This document shows positions 10,501-20,817 of a stretch of DNA of 64,000 bases, piece by piece. The stretch lies in contig CM064560.1 in the NCBI GenBank assembly GCA_032716605.1, forward strand, positions 17,351,324 through 17,415,323. The letters are read 5' to 3'. The DNA is from Paralithodes platypus (taxonomy: Eukaryota; Arthropoda; Malacostraca; Decapoda; Lithodidae). The notes below the pieces were generated by a model that was not told the DNA's origin, did no database searches, and saw only the letters and a list, made by a program, of their open reading frames with translations. Made by a program: the position numbers and the translations under genes. Within the stretch, counting starts at the first letter, position 1. Every line of letters begins with the position of its first letter.

Positions 10501-10519
10501 ATATGAGTAATATCGTCAC

Positions 10520-10728
10520 TTAACCCCTTCAGTACCGGTGACGCCCTTTTCATTATAATCTGGCAACTATTCATCAATTTCATTCAGCTTAGGAAGGATG
10601 TCTACGAGTTATAAGGCTACAGATTATCTCAGTTAATCCTTTTAGCTACCATATAGCCTTCCTAAGCTTCATAAAATCATCTAAATGTAGGTGAGAGAAA
10701 AAAACACCGCTAGTACAGAAGGGGTTGA
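10520..10728. mobile_element. F1 fold-back miniature element
   Basis: TTAACCCCTTCAGTACCGGT at the left and GCTAGTACAGAAGGGGTTGA at the right. The arms pair along their length, for example TTCAGCTTAGGAAGGA against CCTTCCTAAGCTTCAT. The right TTAA has decayed to TTGA. Confidence 0.8.
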
Positions 10729-10773
10729 TAGCCAGAAAACAGAAAACAAATGCGTCATCAGATCTTCTATAGG

Positions 10774-10829
10774 TTAAGGGGGGGAGGGGGGGGGGGGCGT
10801 ATTTATTTGCTCATTTATGTAGGCCTAGT

Positions 10830-10864
<35 letters not shown>

Positions 10865-11157
10865 TCCCTAGATCATAGTCAAACTTAAAATAACATCCGC
10901 CCAAGACGTTCCTTTAAGATAAAGCTGTACATTTTTCGATAGAAAAATATCCCGACCGAAGACCGGTTCGTCTTAAATTACAGGCTTGTTATCGCTCGCC
11001 AGGAAAAATATCGACACCTAAATGACACAAAAAGTCTTAATATTGACAAAGAAATAGGGCAAAATGTCTTAAAATCGTCAAACTAATGGGCTGAATGTCT
11101 TAAAATCTTAAAACTCATGGGGCTAAACATGAGGGAGAAGGTGGGTGGGCCAGAAAA
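10774..11157 (+). mobile_element. M3 miniature element ending next to exon 4
   Basis: TTAAGGGGGGGA start with poly-G, poly-A at 10833-10860, then the M3 core and the AAACATGAGGGAGAAGG block. The right terminal CCCCTTAA is missing. The exon 4 acceptor AG is at 11196-11197, about 40 bp away. Confidence 0.65.
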
Positions 11158-11197
11158 ACACACAAATATGATGAAAAGTAACTGTTCCTCCCCGCAG

Positions 11198-11304
11198 CAC
11201 ATGAGATGGTACCACTTGTTCGGGTTCCTGTGGGTGAACCAGTTTGTGATAGCCTGCCAGGACGTGACCATCGCAGGAGCTGTGGCCACTTGGTACTTCA
11301 CCAG
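11198..11304 (+). CDS. SLC44A1: SLC44A1-like exon 4 of window
   Basis: The 107-bp exon follows the acceptor CCCCGCAG and ends AC CAG|GTAAGA, leaving two bases of an arginine codon. It encodes HMRWYHLFGFLWVNQF and VIACQDVTIAGAVATWYFTR. This is the most conserved SLC44 membrane region, in which ACQ..T.AGAV.TYYF is typical of CTL1. An M3 element ends about 40 bp before the exon, so the acceptor region is squeezed between transposon and exon. Confidence 0.93.
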
Positions 11305-11363
11305 GTAAGACACACACCCATGCCAGGGCAACACTACTCCGGTGGAACACTTTGTTACCACAC

Positions 11364-11562
11364 TTAAGAGGACAGTGGTTATTTTGGGGGTCTATTTTTA
11401 TACATATTAATTTTTGTTTTAGTTTCCTCCATAGACCTCCATCAAACCTAAAAAAACATCCATTAGATTCCCCTACGAGATTAATTTGTAAATTTGTTGG
11501 TAGAAAAATGTCACGGCCGAAGGCCGGTTCCTCTACAATTACAGGCTCGCTATCGCTCGCCA
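11364..11562 (+). mobile_element. M3 element, right half missing
   Basis: TTAAGAGGACAGTGGTTATT start and core up to CGCTATCGCTCGCCAGG, then it stops abruptly and CR1-like LINE sequence follows. Confidence 0.6.
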
Positions 11563-11584
11563 GGTAAGACAACCAGGGCACACT

Positions 11585-12250
11585 TTATATGTGAGTGAGG
11601 GTGACAAAAGGCAGAACTGCCTGTGGCGAATGCCTCCCCCAGAATTGAAAGAGTGACAGGGCCAAAATAAAATAACGTTCGAGCCAAAATGCCTGGACAC
11701 ACTGAGTTTGAAGTAATTTAAGTCATATGAAAAGGGAAAGACTGATTCTGGGAGAGAGTCCCAAAGCTCAGCTGTTTAATAGAAGAAAGATTGAAAATAG
11801 CATTACACTCTTGAGTTGGAGAGTTGCACAGAGTAGGGTTGGGATTGTGTTTTAAGACGGGTGCTACGTGCTCTACGAAGAGGGGGTGGTATACACTTAG
11901 AGAGCTCAGAGGAACATTGATTATTGTAATAGCGATAGAATAGTGAGAGATGCAACATTGCGGCGGAGAGAGAAACTGCAGATAATTGGTGAGTGGACGT
12001 GATTTAATGAGACAAAAGGCTTTCTTTTCTACTTTGTCTAGAAGTGCGGTGTGAGAGGATCCTCCCCATACGTGTGAACAATGCTCAATGCATGGACGCA
12101 CTGTGCCCCTGTACAGAGCAAGAAGCTGCACAGGAGTAAAGAACTCCCGAAGGCAGTTGAACACGCTCAGCTTCTGGGAGGCTGCTTTAGCAAGAGTGGT
12201 AATATGATCATTCCCAGAGAGATCACTTGGACCACACCACACTCAACATG
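11585..12250 (-). pseudogene. CR1/Jockey-like LINE, RT thumb and 3' end
   Basis: The minus strand encodes NDHITTLAKAASQKL, then FFTPVQLLALYRGTVRPCIE and HCSHVWGGSSHTALLDKVE. That is the end of a non-LTR reverse transcriptase, where 'RP.IEY...VW..' is a usual late motif. About 170 codons stay open. It ends in a 3' UTR (AGAGTGACAGGGCCAAAATA on +). The copy is 5'-truncated. Confidence 0.75.
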
Positions 12251-12317
12251 CTTACTTGCCTTCCTTCATTAACACTTGACCTATATATTTATATATATAT
12301 TTTTTTTCTTTTTGTTA

Positions 12318-12430
12318 TACTTCCAGCCTGACTCGAACCACCGACAGCCATGACGAGTGTCCATACTATAATCCACTACACCACGCCGTGATAAAGGATA
12401 CTTAACCTTTTTCCTATTTAGTAGCTCATG
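12318..12430 (-). mobile_element. tRNA-like SINE head
   Basis: The reverse strand reads CGGCGTGGTGTAGTGGATTA (A box) and GGTGGTTCGAGTCAGGC (B box). It is the same head as 13305-13385 but in opposite orientation. Confidence 0.55.
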
Positions 12431-12529
12431 TGTATTTGTGAGATATACTTGATATTAATGACTTGTGTTTGGATAGGCGAGAATTAAATTAAATCACTTA
12501 AACCCGAGTTGCGTGGGGGTACTTGTAAA

Positions 12530-13233
12530 AATCCCTGTATGGTGTCCTGGAATATGGATCCTACGACTTGTGTATGAATCCCTGTATGGTGTCCTGGAAT
12601 ATGGATCCTACGACTTGTGTATGAATCCCTGTATGGTGTCCTGGAATATGGATCCTACGACTTATGTATGAATCCCTGTATGGTGTCCTGGAATATGGAT
12701 CCTACGACTTGTGTATGAATCCCTGTATGGTGTCCTGGAATATGGATCCTACGACTTGTGTATGAATCCCTGTATGGTGTCCTGGAATATGGATCCTACG
12801 ACTTATGTATGAATCCCTGTATGGTGTCCTGGAATATGGATCCTACGACTTGTGTATGAATCCCTGTATGGTGTCCTGGAATATGGATCCTACGACTTGT
12901 GTATGAATCCCTGTATGGTGTCCTGGAATATGGATCCTACGACTTATGTATGAATCCCTGTATGGTGTCCTGGAATATGGATCCTACGACTTGTGTATGA
13001 ATCCCTGTATGGTGTCCTGGAATATGGATCCTACGACTTGTGTATGAATCCCTGTATGGTGTCCTGGAATATGGATCCTACGACTTGTGTATGAATCCCT
13101 GTATGGTGTCCTGGAATATGGATCCTACGACTTGTGTATGAATCCCTGTATGGTGTCCTGGAATATGGATCCTACGACTTGTGTATGAATCCCTGTATGG
13201 TGTCCTGGAATATGGATCCTACGACTTGTGTAT
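12530..13233. repeat. 47-bp minisatellite, about 15 units
   Basis: The unit GAATCCCTGTATGGTGTCCT + GGAATATGGATCCTACGACT + TGTGTAT repeats with one variable site (TTGTG/TTATG). Every third unit carries TTATG in the left part, which suggests a three-unit higher-order expansion. Confidence 0.95.
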
Positions 13234-13299
13234 CAATTGCATTACATTTTCCAAGTAGGATTTCACATCTCCTTAATATAAATAGGAAAAGGTTAAATA

Positions 13300-13390
13300 C
13301 CCTTTATTACGGTGTGGTCTAGTGGATTAAAGCATGGACACTCGTTCTGACTTACGGTGGTTCGAGTCCTGCTGGAAGTAAAAAAACATT
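13300..13390 (+). mobile_element. tRNA-like SINE head, + orientation
   Basis: ACGGTGTGGTCTAGTGGATT (A box) and GGTGGTTCGAGTCCTGC (B box). The anticodon arm is not paired well, so this is a SINE and not a tRNA gene. Confidence 0.55.
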
Positions 13391-13421
13391 TAGTAGCTTA
13401 TGTGTATTTGTGAGATATACT

Positions 13422-13422
<1 letters not shown>

Positions 13423-13507
<85 letters not shown>

Positions 13508-13517
13508 TATATATACC

Positions 13518-13572
<55 letters not shown>

Positions 13573-13590
13573 TATATATATATATTTTAT
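13423..13590. repeat. (TA)n microsatellite, two blocks
   Basis: Two long TA runs broken by CAGTATATATACCGG. They create meaningless IYIYIY open frames. Confidence 0.97.
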
Positions 13591-13805
13591 TTATTATATT
13601 TGTTTTATTTTCTATGTGAGTGAGAGAGACAAAAGGCAGAACTGCCCACATCGAGTGCCTCCCCCAGAGTTAAAAGAGTGACAGGGCCAAAATCAAGGGA
13701 CGTTCGAGCCAAAATGCCTGGACACACGGAGTTTGAAGCAATTTAAGTCATAGGAAGAGGGAAAGACTGATTCTGGGAGAGAGTTGTTGTTGTTGTTGTT
13801 GTTCC

Positions 13806-15354
13806 CTAAGCTGCCTGGCTGAACAGCCCCGAGTCCCTGAGGAAGGCCATGGCCACGATCGGGCTTTCCCACAGAGCTCTCATTGAGTGTAGATTGTGTT
13901 GTTGGCGTAAGTGGTTGTGTGAAATGCAGTCTTCTATGATGTGTTTAATGGTATGGGGTGCTGTGTTACATCCCGGGCAGGCGTCGACAACGGAGTCATC
14001 CAGTCTCTTCTGATAGCTCAGGAGAGCTGGATGGTGTCCGCATCTCAGCCTGGCCAGGTGGACTCTGTCCTCGCGAGGAAGGGAGGATTCGGAAGGATGG
14101 ATTTCGGGAGGTCGTGCATGCAGCTGTGTGTAGTCTGTGAGTGAGTGGATGGATCGGTGAGAGATATGAGTATGGATGTGCTTCTGGAAGTTGGTTCGGG
14201 GTGGGCAGGGAGGGAGAGAGGACAATAATTGTGTGTGATACCGTGTGCTGGGTGTTGTTTTGATATTTCTTGGTGTCTGTGGGTGTGTTGCCATGTAGTT
14301 TAGTGGGTGGTCTTGGTTCGTGGAGGCTGCTGCCAGGAATTGAGTGCCTCTCATGTCCAGATGGTCTTTGACTTTGAGGATTTTGGTTTCTTGATGTAGG
14401 TGATCTGTGGGTGCAGTAGCTGTGCAGCCTGTAATGATCTTCAGGGCTTTGTTTTGAATAGTCTGTAAGGTCTTATGATGTGTTTCAGCTAGGTTAGAAG
14501 CCCAGGCTGGGCTTGGGTATTCCATCACTGATCTTATGTATTGTTTATATACTGTGGTGGTAGTTTCTTTGTTGTGTCCAAATTTTGTGTGAGCAAGTGA
14601 CCTGAGGGCGTTAAGTCTGGGTGTCAGTTTCTTTTTAATGTTTGTGGTGTGCTGTTTGAATGTCACATGAGTATCATATGTTACTCCTAGGATTTTGGGT
14701 GTGTGTGTATGTGTTAGGGGTGTGTTGTTTATGGTGAGTTGAGGGATGTATTCGTGTTCTCCTGTCCAACTTGTGAGCAGGGTTGCGGTGGATTTGGCTG
14801 GGGCTAGATTAAGTCTGTTTGTAGTGCACCAGCCATGTAGTGTTGAGATAGGGTTGAAGGAGATCTGTTGCTCTTTTTGGGTCATGGTGTGTGCATGTGA
14901 GTGTTATGTCATCTGCATAGGAGGCTAAGTTTATTAGGGGCGTATTGGGTGTAGTTATATCGTGCATATACAGATTGAAGAGTGCGGGCGATAGGACGGA
15001 TCCTTGTGGGACTCCGTTTGGAAAGTTTCTGATTTTAGATGACTGACCGGCAAAAGATACGTGTTCACATCTGCCTGCTAGGAAGTTGGCCAGCCATCTT
15101 TTTGTGTTGTTGTGCATGTTTGTGTTGTAGATTTTGTTTGTTAGGTTGTAGCGGGGGATGGCATCGAAGGCTTTACTAATGTCGAGTGTGGCTAATAGTG
15201 ATCTGTGTGGTGGTCTAGCTGAGTTGATGCCGTCGAAAGCTCTTTGTGTAAGGTCTGTGAGAAGAGTGTTTGTGGAGTGCAGTAGCCTAAAGCCATGTTG
15301 TGTTGGAGCTAGGGGTAGGTCAGGTGTAATTAGTTGTAATACTAGGCGTTCCAT
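13806..15354 (-). pseudogene. LINE reverse transcriptase and C-terminal zinc knuckle
   Basis: The first frame (14809-15354) has LDISKAFDAIP, NGVPQGSVLSPALFNLYMHD and the catalytic ASYADDITLT. The second frame (13806-14885) continues with the thumb (NRLNLAPAKS, PKILGVTYD) and ends with RLRCGHHPALLSYQ, CPGCNTAPHTIKHIIEDC and GLFSQAA-stop. The last part is a CCHC-like knuckle. The break between frames is one frameshift near 14850. A smaller piece at 15824-16171 links to the endonuclease. Confidence 0.8.
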
Positions 15355-16279
15355 GACTTTGGAGGGGGAGCAAAGGAGTGTGATGGGGCGGTGCGAGGAG
15401 GGTAGCGTGGGGTCTTTGTTGGGTTTGGGGAATGTGATGATGATACCATGCTTCCAAATGTCTGGTATTGTGTTGTGTGAATAGCTGTAGTTTGATATGT
15501 TAGTGAGTGCTTGTATGCCTTGTGGTCCCAGGTGTCTAGGTGTATGTTGCTTATGTTGTCTAGGCCACAGGCGGGTGAGTGCTTGAGATTGTTGATGATA
15601 TGCTTTGTCTGGTGATTGGTGAAGAGTGTATAGTCAGGGTCTGTGGGGAATTGTCTCTTACGTCGGTTGACACGTCGGTCGTCTTTGTGAGGTTTTAGGT
15701 GGCTGACATGTGAGAAGTGATTGATGAGAGTGTTTGCTTGTTGTTTACATGAAGGAGTAGAGTCTGTTGTTGTGATTGCAGCATGTGATTGTGTTGTGTT
15801 GCTGTTGGAAAGTGTGATGCTGTTTAGTGTTTTGTAGAGTTTTTGGGGTTTGTTTTGTGATCAAGTGTTTGTAGGAAGTTATTCCAATTTAGTTTTTGTT
15901 GTTCTTGTATTTTGTTGTTAGTTTGGGTGTTGAGTGCTTGAATTTGTTGTGTGATGTCTTGTGTGTGGGGTGCTGGGGAGTGTTTCAGTATGTCGCGTTG
16001 TCTGATGAGGTTTTGAATTTCTGGTGTGAAGTTGGGGTTGTGTCTTATTCTGTTACCTCTTGGAATGTGTTTCTTGTCAGCGTTTTGGATAGTTTTATTG
16101 AGTATGTGTACAGCATTGTTGATGTTAGTGATGGGTGTACTGTTTAGAGTTGTGAAGTGTTTCTGTCTCATTTGTGAATGCTTCCCAGTTAGCTCTTTTA
16201 TAATTGGTGTATGTGTGGTTGTGGCTAGCTGGGGTGAGTCTGGTTTTGGTGGTGATAATGATCGGGAGGTGGTCAGAGC

Positions 16280-17732
16280 CTAAGGTTCTGACCACCCTCC
16301 AGGATGTTGTGGGGGCGAGTTCTGGGGAGCAAAAGGTGATGTCTGGAGATGATGGGTTATAGAGGGCTTGGTGAGGAATATGGGTATGTTGATGGATGTC
16401 GTTAAGGATGATGAGGTTATCGGTTTGGTTTTGTAGTACCAGCCCTCTGTCTGTGTCGGGGTTGTCGACAAACCAGGCCGACGTCTTGGCGTTGAAGTCA
16501 CCACCCAGGATGATGTGTGGGGTGTGTGGGTGTTTGTGATGTGTTGTAAGTGTGGTCTGTATTCATTTGGTACTGTAGGGGATGTTTGGGGAGGGATGTA
16601 TGTGTTTATGATGGTTATGTTGAAGTTGTTGCCAGTGCGTATTTTAATTGACTGTATTTCTGTTGTGTTATCATTTGGGGGGAGGAGGGATTTGGTTTGT
16701 ACACTGGTTACTATGTATGATATTTCTTTGTGTACCAGGGTGATGAGTCCACCGCCCCCGCCGACAGCCCGGTCTTGTCTGATGGTGGTGAAATTATGAA
16801 ATGTGGGTGTTGTTTGTGTTGTGCGGAGTTTTGTTTCTTGTAAGATGGCAATGTGTATGTTGTGTTGTTTGATGAAGTGTGAGAGTTCGTGTTTCTTTGT
16901 GTTGATGCCATCTATGTTCAGTTGAAGAATGTTAATGTTATGTGCACGATGTATGTTGGGTGCTGCTGCACGAGGATGGGGTGGGGGGGGGGGGGGGGGG
17001 GAGGGGAGGGTGGGGTGGGGAGGGGTGGGGGGGGGGGGGGAATTGGGGAGCAGGAGATGGGGGTTGGAATGGATTAGGATGGGGTGTGGTGTGTTGAGTT
17101 GAGGATGTGGATGGTATGGGAAGGTTAGGTGGGTTAGGGAGGAGAGGTGGACGGGTTTTAGGGGGGGGAGTGGATGATATGGGAAGGTTAAGTGGGTTGG
17201 GGAGGAGAGGTGGACGGGTTTTAGGTGAGGGATTTGACTGGGAGAGGGAGGGGCATGAGGAACAGGTCCAGGTGTTTGTGTAGTGTTTCTTGGAGGCAAG
17301 TGTTGTGCAGGTGAAGTGGGTCCAGTTCCCGCATGAATTGCAGAGAACTGAACCCTTAGTATGGCGACTCGAAGTGATGGGTTTTGAGCAAGTTGGACAT
17401 ATGTATGTGTACGTGGGTCCTGGGTTGCTCTCAATGGATCCGGCTAGAAGAAGTCTTCGAGAAATGACAGCCGGAGAGTCATTTCTCGGTGTAGGAAAAA
17501 CTGTGTGATGTGTATGTGTGGTGTGAGAGGTGTGGAAATTCCCGGCGCGACCGAAGCTGCTCCAAGGACCCGTGCCCCCAGGGAGGGGGCAGGGGATGGT
17601 TGTGACGGTTTGGCTCCCGAAACTGCTCCCCGCGGCCGGCATCCGGTTTTCCTCCACTGGTCGTTGATTTTGTCTTCGGCCGTGGAGGGTCGGCAGCCAT
17701 CCGCGGTTGGCAGCCTCGGGAGGTGGCCCCAC
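16280..17732 (-). pseudogene. LINE N-terminal region: PHD-like zinc finger, Pro-rich linker, endonuclease (EEP)
   Basis: Two overlapping frames carry the parts. The first has CPTCSKPITSSRHTKGSVLC, then CGNWTHFTC and WTCSSC, a C4HC3-like PHD pattern, followed by a long proline/threonine linker with poly-G/poly-C tracts (16980-17040). The second has NINILQLNIDGINTKKHEL, AILQETKLR, GGGGGLITLV and INTYIPP, typical of an apurinic-like endonuclease that nicks target DNA. They are out of frame with each other at the homopolymer region. Confidence 0.75.
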
Positions 17733-17866
17733 GGCGTAGACGCCGCCACATCAGGACCTGGGAGAGAGTTCCAGAGATCAGCTGTTGAATAGAAGAAAGT
17801 TTGAGAATAACGTTTCACTCTTGGGTTGGAGAGTTGCACAGAGTAGGGGTGGGATTGTGTTGATAT

Positions 17867-17874
17867 ATATAATG

Positions 17875-17967
<93 letters not shown>
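17867..17967. repeat. (TA)n microsatellite
   Basis: About 50 TA units beside the end of the split LINE fragment. Confidence 0.97.
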
Positions 17968-17971
<4 letters not shown>

Positions 17972-18057
17972 CGGTATGTATATATACAGTATACTTATTA
18001 TTTTGATTATTGATGTTGTTGTTGTTGTTGTTACTATCATTATTATTATGGTTCCAG

Positions 18058-18184
18058 AAACAAGAAGGAGCTCGGCTGGCCTATATTGTCGTCAATGAAG
18101 AGGATGTACCGCTACCACCTGGGATCCATCGCTCTAGGATCATTCATCATCGCTCTAGTCAAACTTATCAGATATCTCCTCAAG
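18058..18184 (+). CDS. SLC44A1: SLC44A1-like exon 5 of window
   Basis: The first base completes the split arginine codon from exon 4 (AG|A), then 42 codons run to the donor GTACGG. The product [20 protein letters not shown] is the conserved cytoplasmic loop, and [20 protein letters not shown] is the next membrane segment. RYHLG(S/T) followed by A.GSFII..VK is typical of CTL1. The correct frame is not the longest open frame here; the splice phase decides it. An M3 element begins 19 bp after the donor. Confidence 0.93.
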
Positions 18185-18203
18185 GTACGGGAACACAACA
18201 GGC

Positions 18204-18492
18204 TTAAGGGGAAAGTGGCCGTTTTCTTTTTGGTCTATTAATTCCTATATTCCTGTATTTCATATATTCATATATTCCTGTATTTCATATATTCATATAT
18301 TCCTGTATTTCTTAGTTTCCTCGCTAGGTCTCCAGCAAACTTAGTAAAACACTCCCTAGAACCCCCCCCCCCCCCTTCAAGATAAATGTGTACATCTTTT
18401 GGTAGAAAAATTTCCCGGCCAAAGGCCGGTTCCTCTTAATATTTCAGGCTCGCTATCGCTCGCTAGGACAAAAAAAAAACGACACCTAAAAG
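18204..18492 (+). mobile_element. M3 element beginning 19 bp after exon 5 donor
   Basis: TTAAGGGGAAAGTGGCC start, core with CCGGCCAAAGGCCGGTTCC and CTATCGCTCGCTAGG, truncated at GACACCTAAAAGG. It also contains a small ATATTCCTGTATTTCATAT triplication (18245-18310). Confidence 0.65.
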
Positions 18493-18504
18493 GAAGGGTA
18501 TATG

Positions 18505-18633
18505 GAAGTCAGAGAGTTAACTGTGACAGTCTTTACCCTTCTTATTCCCACAAATCCTACCTAAGCTGTACACAAACGTCTAATGATAGCCAGAATAATC
18601 TGTCAAAATGCGTCATGAACCTCGAGGGGTTAA
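18505..18633. mobile_element. F1 element, right half
   Basis: GTTAACTGTGACAGTCTTTA, CCTACCTAAGCTGTACA and GATAGCCAGAATAATCTGTC lead to CTCGAGGGGTTAA. The left arm is missing, replaced by the truncated M3. Confidence 0.55.
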
Positions 18634-18699
18634 CCAAAAGTGTATTTATTTTCATTCGGGCATCAAAGAATGATACCCACCAAGTTTAGTGAAAATACA

Positions 18700-18845
18700 C
18701 AAGGAAATAAATTGCATTGGTTATATTAGCATAGGTATATATTTGCAAGATATAAAGTGTTGTAATATGTATTTATTGGTTATATTAGCATAGTGTAGGT
18801 ATATATTTGCAAGATATAAAGTGTTGTAATATGTATTTATTTATG
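18700..18845. repeat. About 63-bp tandem duplication
   Basis: GGTTATATTAGCATAG...GTATATATTTGCAAGATATA...TGTAATATGTATTTA occurs twice. Confidence 0.8.
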
Positions 18846-18849
18846 TGTT

Positions 18850-19278
18850 GTACGGTCGCGCTAATAAGTCATGTCTCAGCTGTCTTTACGTTTGGCTTAC
18901 TCTGTGCTGTATTAATGTCTGTCAGATGTTGAATACGGTGGATAAATGTAGGAACCTGTTTGTATATCTCACTCGAAACGAATGAATAAAGTTTATATAT
19001 TGCCGATACCAATTATTGATCGAAATCTACTTGGTGCCGCGACATCACTTATTTGGCCGACTGTACAATCGGCCTAATAAGTGATGTCTCGGCACCAATT
19101 ATGTTTTGATCAATAATTGGTATCAGCAATATTTACACATATCTTCTTTTCGAGTGAGATAGACCAACATGTTCCTACACTTACCCAGCCTATTCAACTT
19201 CCGACAGACATTAATACAGCACAGAGCTAGCCATACGTAATGCCAGCTAAGACATGACTTATTTACGCCACTTTACCA
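18850..19278. mobile_element. Long fold-back element, arms of about 210 bp
   Basis: The left arm (from GCGCTAATAAGTCATGTCTC) and right arm (to AAGACATGACTTATTTACGC) pair along most of their length. The centre is near 19065 (GGCCGACTGTACAATCGGCC). Paired blocks include GTATTAATGTCTGTC with GACAGACATTAATAC, and ATACCAATTATTGATC with GATCAATAATTGGTAT. No coding capacity. Confidence 0.85.
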
Positions 19279-19284
19279 GTATAG

Positions 19285-19565
19285 TTTTGATTTTATGACT
19301 TTACATCCCATTTCTTTGTCAGTATTAAGACTTTTCGTGTCATTTAGGTGTAGATTTTTTTCCTGGTGAGCGACAGCAAGCCTGTAATTTAAGAGTAAAC
19401 GGCCTTCGGCCGGGAAATGTTTCTATCGAAAAATGTACAAATATATCTTGATGGATGGTATTGGGAGGTGTTTTTTTTAAAGCTTGATGGAGGTCTAGGG
19501 AGGAAACTAAACACATTATAAAAATATATATAAATAATGAAATAAATACGCCCGTCCCCACTTAA
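19285..19565 (-). mobile_element. M3 element, reversed
   Basis: Core CGAGCGACAGC-like, AAACGGCCTTCGGCCGGGAA and the end CGTCCCCACTTAA. The left terminus is not recognisable. Confidence 0.6.
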
Positions 19566-19679
19566 ACTATTCGTGAGATGTATAGTTGTGTATTGTATGT
19601 AGTATGTATGTATTTACGCAGGCCCATGATCCCACTTTGCCTTTTATTATTATTATTATTATTGTTGTGTGTGTGTTTA

Positions 19680-20817
19680 TGTGTTTAATCAGGCCCATTC
19701 CCACTGGGCCTGACAGAGTGGATAGAGAAGGTTTGTGGAAAGTACTTAGAATATACGGAGTAGAGGGCAAGTTGCTGAAAGCAGTGAAGAGCATGTATGA
19801 GGGTGCAAAGGCGGCAGTACGTGTGGAGAGTGAGCAGAGCGAGTTCTTTGACCTGAATGTTGGTTTGAAACAGGGGTGTGTGATGTCCCCGTGGTTGTTT
19901 ACTGTATATATGGATGGAGTTATGAAAGAAATACTATCAAGAGCAGTGGATGTTGGTGTATCGCTGAAAAGGGAGGGAATTGAGTGGAAGCTACCTATAC
20001 TGCTGTTTGCGGATGATACAGTTCTGATGAGTGATAATGAATGGGAGTTGCAGGGTCTGGTAAATGAGTTTGGAACAGTGTGCGAAAAACGGAATTTGAA
20101 GGTAAATACGGGGAAGAGCAAGGTTATGGTCTTCGAAAGGGGTGAAGTCACAGAGTGTGAGGTGAAGCTGAACGGTCAGGCTATGGAGATCGTCAACTCT
20201 TTTAAGTATCTGGGCAGTGTGTTGAGTAAGATGGGACTATGGATGAAGAGGTGCGGGAGAGGGTACAACAGGGGAAGAGGGTTGTAGGAATGCTAAAAGC
20301 AGTAACAAGAAATAGGGTGGTCAGTATGGAAGTGAAGAAGTCCTTGCATGGCAGTGTGGTAATCCCGACACTGACTTACGGAAGCGAAGCATGGACGTTG
20401 GTTGAGAGACTCAGACCAAGAGTGAGAGCAGTGGAAATGAATTACTTAAGGAGTGCGTGCGGAGTTACATGGAGGGATAGACAGACTAATGAGGAAGTAA
20501 GAAGGAGGTGTGGTGTGGAGGTAGATGTGCTGGAAAGTGTGAAAAGGAACAACTTGAGATGGTTCGGCCATATGGAACGTATGGAAAGCGAGAGAATGAC
20601 TAAGAGGGTGTATGAGAGCGAGGTGGAGGGACAGAGGGGGAGAGGTAGACCGAATATGAGGTGGAAGGATGGAGTGAGGAAGTACATGAACGAAGGTGGT
20701 GCTGGTTGGGGGGAGGGGCGTCGACTGACTGGGGACAGAGGTGCATGGGGGCGGTTCGTTCGTGGCCACCCCTTCGGGGATCACGGCGTCAGGCAATAGA
20801 TAGATAGATAGATAGAT
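19680..20817 (+). pseudogene. RTE-type LINE reverse transcriptase, 5'-truncated, (GATA)n tail
   Basis: Encodes DREGLWKVLRIYGVEGKLLK, GLKQGCVMSPWLFTVYMDGV and the catalytic LLFADDTVLM, then LKVNTGKSKVMVFERGEV and NSFKYLGSVLSK. After a frameshift near 20235 (SKMG in place of the usual SKDGT) it continues to the 3' end RGHPFGDHGVRQ-stop and (GATA)n. The short microsatellite tail and lack of a 3' UTR are usual for RTE elements. Closely related copies: 33312-33630 plus 38150-39137, and 2561-2935. Confidence 0.85.

Larger units (their letters stand above)
13773..17770 (-). mobile_element. Complete non-LTR retrotransposon with PHD-like finger and (AAC)n tail, 13-bp TSD
   Basis: The element runs from 17757 to 13786 on the minus strand. 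It is flanked by the direct repeat CTGGGAGAGAGTT at 13773-13785 and 17758-17770. It has a GC-rich 5' end, a zinc-finger region with an endonuclease (16280-17732), a linker, a reverse transcriptase and a C-terminal zinc knuckle (13806-15354), and an (AAC)n tail. The stop codon of the last ORF is only about 5 bases from the tail, so there is almost no 3' UTR. Several frameshifts make this copy non-autonomous, but it is full length. Clade: I/Jockey/LOA-like by RT appearance, not settled. Confidence 0.85.
13615..17865 (-). mobile_element. CR1/Jockey-like LINE 3' fragment, split by a nested LINE
   Basis: 13615-13785 and 17758-17865 are the two halves of one fragment homologous to 11590-11860. Removing 13786-17757 rejoins ACTGATTCTGGGAGAGAGTT to CCAGAG..CAGCTGTTGAATAG, the order found in the uninterrupted copy at 11745-11785. 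This gives an internal empty-site control for the nested insertion. Confidence 0.85.

Noticed and set aside
9734..10519. Open frames of 230-261 codons on both strands with perfect internal repeats
   Set aside because: They come from a 42-bp minisatellite whose period is a multiple of three; the repeated peptide exists in several frames and on both strands, with no gene signals.
13352..13681. Open frames rich in Ile-Tyr on both strands (also at 17444-18040)
   Set aside because: Translation of (TA)n microsatellites.
16980..17060. G-rich tract as a possible regulatory G-quadruplex of the host gene
   Set aside because: It lies inside the LINE's Pro-rich linker (poly-Pro codons on the minus strand) and interrupts its frame. 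A host role cannot be supported.
18061..18207. The frame [18 protein letters not shown] as the exon 5 product
   Set aside because: The phase set by exon 4 (AG|A) selects the other frame, which gives the conserved SLC44 loop and membrane segment.
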